From NCBI GenBank assembly GCA_023055355.1, contig JALJCS010000001.1, forward strand, positions 76,115,381 through 76,179,380: a stretch of DNA of 64,000 nt, read 5' to 3'. This DNA comes from Agelaius tricolor (taxonomy: Eukaryota; Chordata; Aves; Passeriformes; Icteridae). The position numbers and the translations under genes are program-made. The notes under the pieces are model-generated. The model saw nothing but the letters and a program-made list of their open reading frames with translations. It did no database searches and had not been told where the DNA came from. Below, one piece after another: positions 23,073-35,050 of this stretch. Every line of letters starts with the position of its first letter. Position 1 is the stretch's first letter.

Positions 23073-24537
23073 CTTATTCTGAACCTGCCCAGGACAATTC
23101 AATTAGCAAGATTTGGTGAAAGGAGAGAAAGAGAGGATGTTGGGCTAAATTCCCCCAGTGCAAATGGGTTTGCTGCCGTTGGAAGCCATTGGAAGCCATT
23201 CGGAGACAGCAGAAGCCATTGGAATGGGGCCTGGGATTGTTGTGCATAGTGCAGCTCATTACAGATTCATGGAGTGTAACACCAATGAGGTCACTGTGCT
23301 CAGTTATTTGACCTCCCACTTAAAACAAGCCACAGGACTTCTCAAAATCTTTGCAAACACAAATCTCTTTTTTTCCACAGAATGAATGTATATAACCATA
23401 AATGTATATGTTACTCAGAGGTACTTCTGTTTACATTGCACAAGGTTGTGAATAATTTGGGGTCATTCTCTAGGACTCTTAAGTGAAAGGGAACTGTTCT
23501 ATCTCAGCTGGATCACAAATGAAACACCCTATAATATGCATGGAAGCACTGGTATGGTATAAATAATATTTTTAATCAGTCATTGAAATAATAATATAAA
23601 GTTCATTTTATTACATTTGAAAAGTAAATGTCTTCACCTCCCTTCACTGGACTTTAAAGAAGGAAAATTTTACATTCCCTGTGGAAAAAAATAAAGTAAA
23701 AAATGTTTAGAGAAAGGAATGATCTGACTGGTTAGAGATTACAAATCACTAATAATAATAAGGTCTGAATATAAGATGCCAAACAGCTGCAGAGCCTCTT
23801 AAACCTAATTCCTCTTTCTTGAAGGATATGGCAAGTTTGGAAATGAAATGATTGCCAAACTCACCATGAAATGTGACAGAAATTTTTCTTTGAATAAATC
23901 ACTGTCACCCCTGATAAAATCATATACAAGTGTCTTGGCATGAGGGAATGCTGCAAATTGGTTTGCACAATGAAGACAAAGCCCATGAAACCTGCAGACA
24001 GAAAACACAAATCCAACCCATGAAGTGTAGTAAACAACCCACTCATCTGGAGGAGGTGATAGATGCAGATTTTATTGGATATGTTGCCTGGTATTGCGTG
24101 ATTTCCCATTACATAAAAAGGTACCGTGCAGTTTATTCCACTGCAGTTTGCCACCTGGTATAACAATGTATAAAATTCAAAGAGTAATTATTTGGAAAAG
24201 TCATATGAATGTTTAAAAAAATAGATGGAAGATGATTATGCCTGTGAGTCCATTCCTCACACTTGCACTTTACAGGGCAGGTGTCAAAATTGCAACTTAT
24301 ATATGGGAGAATTACGGAAAGTTCTAAATCCTCAATATAGAATATTCATTCCTTCCAGGTGCCAAATACCCCAGCTTTATAGATACTGGAAAAGCATTTC
24401 ATCTACCAATCTTTGTCAACCTCACTCATATTCCTAATACTCTCTGCTATGTAAATACAAATCACAGCATTAATGGCTATTTTTGAGCACTTTGCATTAT
24501 GGAAATATGGTGTATTACAAAAAAGTTATAGAGTATC

Positions 24538-24555
24538 CAAGTTTCTAGAAACTTG
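24538..24555. repeat. Perfect 18-bp palindrome with heat-shock-element-like core
   Basis: CAAGTTTCTAGAAACTTG is its own reverse complement. The core TTCTAGAA has the inverted nTTCnnGAAn spacing of a heat-shock factor site. No promoter is seen nearby, so regulatory use is speculative. Confidence 0.6.
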
Positions 24556-27500
24556 CAGGAGAGTTATACAAGTCTCAGTCTGTTAGCAGCATCTAGAGTT
24601 CCTGCTTCAGAAAATATTTATAGTATGGAACACCTTCCCGTGCTTCAATCCATTTGCACTTTATCAGATATCAGAGCAGCAATGTAGTAAACTGTGTGAC
24701 CTGCCAGTGCCCAACGAGCAAGAGGTTTTGGGTTTAATTTGGGGTTTTTTTAAACAATTTCTTCTTTTCAGTGCTTTCTTTCTGCTCCTTTTTTTTCTCC
24801 TGCATTAGTGGTAGTAACATATTACCTTGTCATGGGGAAACAAGAAATGTCTGACAATACTAGAAAATGTTGTTTTCTCTCTGGTTTACTCAGTAGTCAT
24901 TCTGTCTGCTAAATCCATGTTCATCCTCCCAAGATCCAACCAGGATCATACAAAATTCTTAATGAATATAATCTAGTATGATGGCAAAAAGTATTTAGAG
25001 AGAGACATGAAAGATTCCTGCTCAGTGAAAGAAAATGGATTAGCAGAAAACAGTGACCTGCACTACTGGAAAAGGCAGTTCTGTTCCAATTCTGAAGCAT
25101 GGCATCAGAATGATTTGTCAAATCCAAGTTACTTAGTAGAAAACTGACCAATGCAGATGATAGACAATGGGTGAACAAGGAAGCATGAGGCTAAAATCCT
25201 GCTCCTCTGGGAGCAAAGCATCCTTCCTTCTTAGGATTCACATTTCTAAATGCTGCTGTGGAGCTCAGGAGCCAGGGCTCAGCTCAGCAATGAATCTACA
25301 CCATTCCTTTTTTTCACAGCTGAAAAAATAACATTTCCTCCTCATTTGTCACTACTGACAACACATTAGTTACAGCAATTGTTTTGGATCAAGGCTGTCA
25401 CTGCTCTCTCTTCTTCATAGGTCCCTTGGAAAGATCAAATCTGGCCCTGTAGCATCACTGAATGGGAGAAAGGTCATCCTGGACACCAGTGAATACTTAA
25501 TATGATCCAGATGAAGCTAAAAATAGCCCTGCCAGAGCAACTCCTTTGTGCTCACTTTTCAGCTGGTGTATCTGGTTTTGCCTGTGTGTTGTCTGAGTAG
25601 AGGTATCCATCCTTCCAGCCCCTCCATCCACCCTCCCACACAGGTCCTACACAAACCCATGGCTGAGCTAAGGATGGGAGGCCCCTCTCAGATGCAGGAC
25701 GAGCAGGACAGACAGTGATGTGGGATAAAAGACTGGGAACGGCCATGCTCTGCCTGAAGTCCATTCTGTAGGCTGTAGGCTGGGAGGGGACTGAGAGGAA
25801 GAGTGTTTAATTTGTGCCTTCTTTCAGGGCACAGGGGTGATTGAACCACTGGGTGTCTGAGTGCTGCCAAAACTGAGGCAGCTGAGAGCTGAGCACCAAA
25901 GCTGAGGCACCTGCAGAACATTAATACAGACTTGTATTAACACAAAGAGGAAACATTTATAAGTGCTGAGATATAATTCAGGATGAACCTAGCTGATTTA
26001 TGTTTTTATTTTAGGAATTTTTTCTCTCCATTTGTGACGTTGGACAAGATAGGATGCCTGTCTTCCATTTTTACACTGAGATGATAAAAGTTATGCACCT
26101 GCAGAGGTATACTAACAGATAATTACATCATGGCTGGAGCCTTCATGTGGGCACGATATAAAGAAAGGATTGTTTTATAGAGTCACAATAATTTTATTAT
26201 AATCTCTCTTACTAATCTAATGTGACAACACCTCATAAAGTAGTGGGGCTCTGCCATCTTCATTTCCACAATAATGCCCACTGTCCTCACATCCAAGTGA
26301 TGCAAACTGCCAGTCCACAGTTTCCAAGAAATTGATGTCTAGAACAGAGTAAACAGAGGATCCTGAAAGCTCTCCAAAAGAGACTTTTCCATGGGTACAT
26401 GGTTTCCTCCATCATTAATCCTCAACCTTGTACTGTAGATAGATTATAAAATACATAATAATTTCAATGCTATATCTCCCCAGATATGGAAATTGTGAAG
26501 TGTTCTGGCCAGCAATGAAGAGAAGCAAAGCATCTGTGGATGGATGTGCACACTGATGTCCTTCCCTGTGACTCATCCTTGTACTTCTGCTGTATCCCTG
26601 CTGCACACCAGCCAGCAGCACTCTGGTTTGCCTGTGATGTCCCACCAACCTGCTCACACATCTCCAGGCTGGAGTATCTCTAAGGGAAAAATTTATATCT
26701 CTCTGTAGTCTTCTTGTTATTATGATGAAAAACATTACTATATTGTTTCCTCTGATAGCTTTTATCTAGGCATTGACTGGATTAATATATTTATAATAAT
26801 TGCTGCTGCTGTCTTGCTCCTTTCTAATAATAATACAAGTATGTGCAGATGACATAGCAATCCAAAGAGTTCCACAAATTATTTTTTCCTGAAATTCAGA
26901 ACTAAAATACAATCCTAAAAATCTCATTGAAAAACATGACTGGTTTACTTTCTTTTTACTTCCCCCATACCTCAGAGGTGGTGCAGTGCTACAAAGGGAT
27001 GCTTTGGATAATGGTATTTTACTCCTCAGCCTACTGCATGTTTTAGTTCTCAATGCTTCCTGGGCTTCCCAGTTTGGCTTGAGGTTTTGGGCTGGTTTTG
27101 GTGGGGTGCTCTTTTTAGGGCTATTTTTTTTTAAATTGCTGCCATGAGGCTTTTAAGGTGAGAAACTTTTCTGCATAATAGAGCATATGTCCACCTTTTC
27201 CTTGGCTGTCTTCCTTTGTTAAAGAATGTCCTATTGTCTTCAGGAATACCCTGGACTACTGTTGTGTTCATTATGAAGGCACAGAAGAGCCCTAGTCATA
27301 CACTGCACCAAAAACTCATTTATGCAAGGACAAAATTCATGATCTAGTTCCAAAATTAAAATAACATTTACACAGACCAAATTCTAAAATTATTTTTAAA
27401 TCGTTTTGTTTATAAACTAGCCTCTAAGAACTCTGTTCATGGGTCATAACATGGTACAGGTCATTGTCTTTGATCAGTATCATAATACTCTGGTGATATA

Positions 27501-28296
27501 ACAGGAGTACTGGCATTCCATTATTTAAATTCCTTTTTTTATCCAGGACCAAATTAACTTTCAGTAACTGGTAAGAGTCCAGACAACCAAGTGAGATTGT
27601 GGTCAGAGGTAGAGAACAGAAAACATGAAAGGAAAGCTCAAACCACCCGGCCTAAGGGACATCTGCTGGCCAGGGCATCACTGGGATTGTTCTGGCTTCA
27701 CACTCCTGCAATTTTTTCTGCATGACCCTGTGGGCCACATCTTTCCTGATCACTGGATGAAGAGGAACAGCTCAGGTTTGCAGTGCTTTGCACATTATCA
27801 TTCACTTTTAGTAGTTAATCCTGTTAAGATTCACTACTAGAGGTCAGGTGTCTTTGGACTAAGCAGGGCTACAGCACATCCTCTGTTTCTAAGTCCCTGC
27901 CTGGCCATGTCTGTTGTATTGAATTTCCATAGCCTCTAAAGCATGGCAGGTACATCCAAACTGTCTACGAAGAACAGCTTTTAGTCCTTGCTAGACTTTG
28001 AACAGTGGCTGGGGTTTTTTTGGCAAGATATGGGCCTGCGCTAAAAATTAAAATTGAGCGGATGTTCAGGTTCCCCTGCTAGTACAGACATAACCACAGT
28101 CATCCTAAAAAATACACAAGGAAAAATGGGCTCATGTCATTCTGATCCATTGAAGAAGCCCCAGTGAGGAGATGAAGCATTCCTAAAATACTTAGGAGAA
28201 AACTTTTTCCACAACCCCTTTTCTAGATTTCAGACACAACACCTTTGTCCATAGTAAGATAGTAATCTCTGATCCCAGTTTTCCACAGGAATCTCT

Positions 28297-28330
28297 TTTA
28301 AAATTCATCAAGCCTTTGATGAATTTTAAA
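28297..28330. repeat. Perfect 15-bp hairpin, 4-base loop
   Basis: TTTAAAATTCATCAA (28297-28311) and TTGATGAATTTTAAA (28316-28330) are exact reverse complements around GCCT. This is the longest perfect short-loop stem I found in the window. The flanks do not pair further, which argues against a microRNA precursor. Confidence 0.9.
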
Positions 28331-31300
28331 TGCATCAAAGTGCTACCAGAGGAAGCTCAGAAGACCTGCAAAAATGGTGATTGAGTAAATATGATCCTCC
28401 TCTCTCACTGAAAACCATCGATGGTCTCCTTATTAGGTCTGAAATACTAGCTCTGCAGTCACAAAAACATGCTTCCTTGGCTGGAAGGGTTGGGGAAGGC
28501 AGTGATGGAGGGTAAGCTGAAAACACAAGTTGCTCAAGAAGAGAGATGGGGAAATGTCAGAGTGGGGAGGGTGCTCCAGTCCCAGAAAGCAGAACATGGT
28601 TCTGGTATTACACAGTGCCAAGATGAAAATTATTTTCTTGTGTTTTCTATTTTCACAAAGCATCTGTCTGCTAGGCAGGAAGGGTAATCTCTGTCTTTAA
28701 AATACTTCAGTGTATAGGATCTGGATACATGTTCATATATATATTCTCTGTCATTATACTGGGGTTAGTCTATGACCCAAAGTGGAAAAACGCCTTTTAT
28801 TTCAATTAAATATATCTTGCCATTGTATGGAGAGCCTGTGGGGTAAGGCCAACAGTTAGAGAATAATAGGGGAAAGATAGACAACATTCATCACATATTA
28901 TTCAAAACAAGATTGGGAAGATGTTGCATCCAGAAAGTTTTTATATAGTCACGGTACAGAAGAGAAAACACCTCCTTTTCCTTCCAAACAAAACCTTATT
29001 ATAGGCAGGGTTTTCTACAATGTAACTGTGTAATGTTGGAGCTGTCAGGTGTACTTCTTCCATACATAATTTCTGTGCTCTGTTATTTTCCTCTGCCAGC
29101 TGAAGCTCAAACAGCGCAGTTCTGGGTCACATTCTAGCATGGTCCAAAATCCCAGTGAAGAATGGCATTGTCTGATTTTGTCCTAGAATCTCAGGGCATG
29201 GGCTACTCCAACAGGCAACAAAGGACATTTTGGCAAGAAGCTACCCTGGTGACAGCACAGAAATGCTAGCAGCATCTCCATAGTTTTTTCCATAGTATGA
29301 GGTTAAGACCAAGTCTGATTTCACAGACTGTGTCACTACAGCTTTCAAATAGCCAGCCCAGATTGTCCCAGCCTGTTCCTGCTGTCTTCATTAATTACTA
29401 CTGTGCAATAACTATTACGTAATGTCTGTGACTTGTAAATATTTGATTATAAATTCAAATTCCTGTAAAATTCACTGTTAAATATTAGCTGCAGATAGTT
29501 TGAAACACAGATGTTTCTTGCTGGAATTAGTCCAGAAAGCCAGAATTAACACCATGACTTGCCAGAAAACCAGTTACAGACTCATGAACGGCAGGACTGT
29601 GGCTGGGAGCAGTCACACCCACCATGCCCTCTGTGTATATTCAGGGAAATCTTACAACCTCTTGACTATAATATCAGAAATTTTGTCATTTGTTATCCCA
29701 TAGACTTATGTATTTCATCCCTACTATTTCCATCCCTTCCCTCTCACCCTACTTACAGCCATCCCCATCTCTCTCTTCATTTGTGCACTCTGTTTGGGGA
29801 GTGTTCTAAGTTGCCTGCAATACCCAGTGGCTTTCACAATTCTCCTGCTACACACCCAGAATTTGAGCCTTCATGGTCCTCCAGCTGCAGGATCTTCTGC
29901 CTTCAATCCCCTGCTTCCCTCCAAAGCTCCAGAGCCAACACAGGTCACTTTGCTGGTGTCCTTCATTAAGTGTGTTGGAAACTAAGAGTAAAAGAGTTTA
30001 TGGAGAACAGTTTAAATCATTCCATTGGTCATATCCTGAACCACTTTTAAGTTACCTTGGAGGAACTTTTAAAGTCCATCCTGTTGTACCCACTAGTGCA
30101 AGGCCATGGAACGTGTTTTCCTTGTACCACAGGGACCAGCTAACAGTAGATTCAAGTCATATTAATTGGAAATGGACCTAGCAGCAATTTCCAAACTTCA
30201 TGTATTTCATCACAAGCCTTGTACAGGAAAAGCCTAGAAAATGAACATGTAAGGTCAGTTAACAGTGTATTATATCTTTTTCACTTTTTCTAGAATAAAT
30301 TGCTGAATTTTCCCAGTGTCTCAAAACAGCAAGTGACTAACAGCAGAAAATATCTTGCTTTGCTCCCCTTAGACCTCCTAAGCAATCATTTTCCCTGCTC
30401 CCTGAGCCCCTGGATCAGTGAAAAATTCTCCAATATTATAACTGAATGATAGCTACAGAGATGTCAGTGCCACAATTACATGCCCAGAATACCTAGTGCC
30501 TGATTCCCTATTTTGTGAAATAGTCCTGCCCTCATCCTATCTCAACATTTCTTACACATAAACACAAATCTAGTGTCTTAGCTTGTAAAGCCAATGTTTC
30601 TGTGACAGAAACCTACATGAAAAATATCAAGCCAGCAACTTGAAGCAGTTGGCTGCAAAGACCCATGGAAAGAAAAATAACTGTTCATTGCAACAGGACT
30701 TTCAGACATACAAACGTAGTTTGTAAAGGACTTATTGCCTTCAGTCCCCTTGAGGTTGATTATGAGGATGACATTTTAATATGGGAATTGTCTATCTGTG
30801 ATAGAAACTGGAGGATAAACAAACCCTCAGTTATTTTTTGAACTACGAGCTGGATTTAACAGAGCAGGTTTCGGGTGTATTTCTCTTATCAAAATGCCTT
30901 GCAAAATCTGAGGGTGATGAAATGGTTGGAGAAATCACAAGTTTTCAGAACTGCAGCTAAGCATGTGAAAATGCAGCCCAGGAACTGGCAGAGCACTGTC
31001 TTTCCATGAGTGAGAAGTTGACAGAGAAACCTTGCAATGACCCAGGAATCAGTGGGAAAGGACGGGGAGATTAATGAGATTCTGAACAGACAAGGAGCTC
31101 TTATGGAAAACATGCTGTACTGAAGCTTCCCTCCCACTCCCTCTCATCCTGCAGTCTCAAGTGGCTCTGTGTCTGGATCCTCAGACCTCCAAAGAACTAT
31201 CAGACTGGAAATGCAAAGTCCTCAAGAACCCAAATCACAGCTTCTCTCAAGGCACTGACCACAGCAGTGCCCACTTCAGACCCCTCCAACCCAAATATGG

Positions 31301-34300
31301 TTTTATTGCTGCAACAAATTGCTTCCAGCTCTTAAGATTCCTCAAAGGTCATCAGGCAGAAAAACCCACAGCCACCAACAGCTGTAGTCTGTAATGCTCA
31401 GAGTTGTGGGAGCTGTCTGCATTGCACTGTCACTGATAAGTTTGAATCATAGTATTTGCCCCCTTTTCTTTCTTTTAATTTATAGTGCTCACAGTGTGTA
31501 TTCACCATTTTTGCAACTTTGCACTTTTGGCTTTCCAAAAAAATTACTACTTTTATTCATTGCTTTGATTTTATTTTCCATATAATAATAATTGTTTGAG
31601 GCTATTAAAAATATATTTTTTTAAAAAAAACCCTTTATTTTCAAGAATTAGAAAGTTTTTGATGCACTCTGGGAAACAAGCGTACAGTTTACTGCCCTTG
31701 AAATACAATCTAACTCAACCTCAAGAAAATCACTCATTTAAAATGATCTTATGGGTGGTAAATTGTTCAAAACTGTGCCAGTTCTCCAAATCAGAGTACT
31801 GACATCATCCAGGCAGTGTCATCTTACCTGCTTTGTGTAAGTGTGTGCTACAGTACCCTCTGGACCTTCTCCAAATAAATATTTAGGTATTAGTTCTTTA
31901 CTGTTATGGTTATTTTTTTGGTTCTTATTCAGTAAATATTTTGCCATGGAAGGTTTAGTATCAAGTAGTAATCAAAGAGAAGGTAAGATTAATTGGCAGT
32001 GACTTTTTCAGCAGACTAACCAAGGCCTGGATACAGATTCACTACTGTCACCTGGTTATCCATAGAGTTAAAATTGCCTAAATTGGCTCTCTGGTAGTGT
32101 TTTGGCATCAAATACCATCCAGGATAATTCCTGGGTACAATTCAGTTGACACAGGCTGAGGACCACCTCTCTCTTTGTTTTGGAAGGGTATGAATGTGAG
32201 CCATGCCATGCCAGATGGCCTCAGGGACAAATCGCAGTCCTTGGCCCATTTAATTTCCTCATACAGATGTTGTTCCTCTCTCTGCAGAGGACTGCAGACC
32301 TCATTTCCTTTAAAAATGAAGGAATGAGCTGCTGCAGCCCTAGCACTGTGCATCAGATCATTATGAATCCTTCTGGAACCGCCTGATTAATCCTTCTTAT
32401 CCAGACTTTCTGCCGGCACCCTGTCACTGCCTCTCATCCTAATGCTGCAGCACAACCCCTTCCCATCAGGTAACACTCAGATCCACTGCCCAGAAGGGCA
32501 CCACAAGGGGTGAAGTGTCTTCAGGAGTGTGCTGTGAAAGTTTTCAGTCCAGCCTGGAAAGGCCCGTAAGTAACATGTAATAAACCTACCGACAGACTAT
32601 TTCCCATCAGATACAAAAGATGAAGACTGGGTTAAAAGGTTTTTGGTTTTGATGTCCTGCACTCAGAAGTTACAAAATGAAGCAAAGTGACATTTACAGC
32701 TGTCATATGAAGTCACTGCTATATATTCTTTAGTTGCAAAATAAAAACCTTCTTTCTCATAAGATACCTCCCTCATCTGGGATGAGTTTAGGACAAATGC
32801 TAAACTGATTCCAGTTATCTCGAGCTGTATGCACCTACTTTTCTGTTTGCATCACACCTTTTAGCCTGCTCCAAATTACTGAAGTATTTTCCTGAAGGGC
32901 CTTCCTTTGCAAACTCATTTTCTCTCTTGCTGGAATTCTCTCAAAATACAAGACACAGCATGTCCCACTGTAAAGATGCGGCCTGGCCTGTGGAGGGGAT
33001 TTTGACCTTGTGTCCAAAGCTTCTTCTGTCCTTTCTCTAAAGTAGAACTGGTTTTTACTATTCTTCTCACTCCTGTGTTTTCTGCTTGTTTGACTTTTTT
33101 CTATGGGCCAATCTTTGGTTTTTTTTCCTTCATTTCAGTTTCTGAGCCCAACCCGAGAAAGTTATTGCCACAATTTAACATAAATGTAAGTCTATTTGCA
33201 CCAAAGAGAGATCCTGGTCTTCCTCTACCCTACAAACATGCTCCTTCACCTATCCTTGACACAGTTGTCAGTTCTTCTCCAATATACAAAAGCATATGAA
33301 AGTCACTGGGGTTCAGTGACAAATTAGGTTTTTGGAATAGGTCAATAAATGGGCTTTTATAATTCAAAGAAATTTTCTGTTCACCCAATATCTCCTAAAA
33401 TTATTTTTGTTTCAAGCTAACACCTACTATCAAAAATTACAATGCTGGATGTGGGAGTTAAGAAAAATAACAAATAAGTCAGAATTGATGTAGTTTCTAG
33501 GCAACATCTGGTTTTCTCTTTATAAGTAGGAGCTTGCACTTGTCTGAAGGAACCCAGGGTTTTCATGCTGCATTTATGTCCTTTGTCTTACCAAAAGCCT
33601 ACCTCATCTACTGGAACAAAGGCTGCATGCTGAGGGGAACACATCTATCTTCATGATGGATGTTTGGCCCATCAGCTGAAGCCCATCTCTCTATAGCTGG
33701 AGATGGTTCAGTAGGTTTGGTAGGTTGGTTGTTAAAATTGACTGTAACTCCTGAGCCAGCTGCCAGAAGCTGCCTCCAGCAAGTGCTGCTCCTGGTGATT
33801 CCTGTCATCCCTCATTATCTTCAGAGCTTGCACCTCCCTCTATTGCCCCTTGTCTGTGCTTGGCTTTGGGGTCCCTGTTGCACCCTGTGGCCCCACCTGC
33901 ACTTGCAGTGTTCTCATCACCTCTAAGCCTTCAGTGACTTTGGTCACACAGCCTTTGGGACTCCTTTGTCCTGCCCCTGAATTTGAAGAATGAAGCAGTC
34001 AAACCAGCTCATTCACTGGGCGTTGCAGGCACTGGACTCTCTGAAGGAAGGACTTTTGATGTTTTTTCTCCTTTGGGGCAAAGGAAAACAGGCTAATTAA
34101 AACCAATGGACTTGGAGAGGTGCTAGCTACTGCCTCACACATTAGGTTTATAGACTGAATCTTGTTCTCTTTAGGCTTCCAGATTTTTCTCAGTTACTAT
34201 TTCTCCTGTCACATACTCAACTGTTTCTTGTCCTACACCCACTGCTTGTGTCTGCCCTTTGGAAAAACTTTTCTACAATCCTACACTTCATCAGTACAAT

Positions 34301-34496
34301 AATTATTTCAGGCTTCCCTGCTAGACATAGAGACCTAGTGTGATGCACAGTGAAGTGGAAGGAAGTCCTCTTATGAATTTCAATATGTTTTGAATGAGGT
34401 ATTTTTCCTTGAAAAATCCTGGTTTTTCATCTTCTTTCACTTACTTTGGTATTCAAGATGTGTGTGAGTGTGTGTGACTGTGTGTTTGTGATCTCC

Positions 34497-34541
34497 ATCT
34501 CCCAGATTTTTAGCCCTGAAAAGGACACAAATCTGGGAGAT
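34497..34541. repeat. Perfect 13-bp inverted repeat, 19-base loop
   Basis: ATCTCCCAGATTT (34497-34509) pairs exactly with AAATCTGGGAGAT (34529-34541). It follows a TG-rich simple run. No transcript evidence is visible. Confidence 0.9.
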
Positions 34542-34959
34542 AAACTCAAAAGACATCATTGATGAAGCATTGAAGCCAATTCTATGTTTTAATCCTGCAT
34601 AAATTATTCTGGAACTCAGCCCACATTTATGATGTGTGAGAGAATAGAAAAATAATGGGATTACTCAGAAGTTTCAGATGATTATAAACATATGGTGCAG
34701 AAGGGTATAAGAACAAAACATACTGAGGGAAATATCAGTAAATGAAAGGTTAATAATGGAAAAAGTAAGTTTGGAATCTCATATGTGGCCTATTATCAAA
34801 CACTACTGACATGAAAGAATTCCTGCAGAACTGTTAAAAGTGGACAGCTAGTAGTTTAATGATTGTAGCAAGAGAACTTAGGCATTGGAAAGGAAACTAT
34901 ATGATTATAAAAGAACTCATCACATATTTAAGCCTCCTATGAAAAATGGTAGTTTTATG

Positions 34960-35050
34960 TCTGAGGTTCCGGACTGGGACTCAGATCTTGATTTATTTCC
35001 CAGTTCTGCTGCAGATTTCCTCTGCGACCTTGGGCCAGTTACTTTGGGAG
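34960..35050 (+). mobile_element. Degenerate MIR-like SINE relic
   Basis: The segment 'ggactgggactcagat...cccagttctgctgcagatttcctctgcgaccttgggccagttactt' follows the tRNA-derived and core region of MIR/CORE-SINE repeats, including the diagnostic 'gaccttgggc.agttactt' block at about 35026-35045. Both ends fade out. The identification is from remembered consensus and the element is old. Confidence 0.6.

Larger units (their letters stand above)
23073..34959. other. Intergenic sequence, no gene recognised
   Basis: AT-rich sequence, with open frames up to 136 codons but none showing a recognisable domain or splice context. GGAAGCCATT-like blocks recur a few times at 23178-23220. The palindrome at 24538 and the hairpins at 28297 and 34497 are listed separately. 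A TG-rich simple run lies at about 34459-34490. Confidence 0.55.

Noticed and set aside
22628..23119. 163-codon proline-rich open frame, and the 107-codon frame opposite at 22519-22842
   Set aside because: Both are produced by the G+C-rich LTR and its 33-bp tandem repeat.
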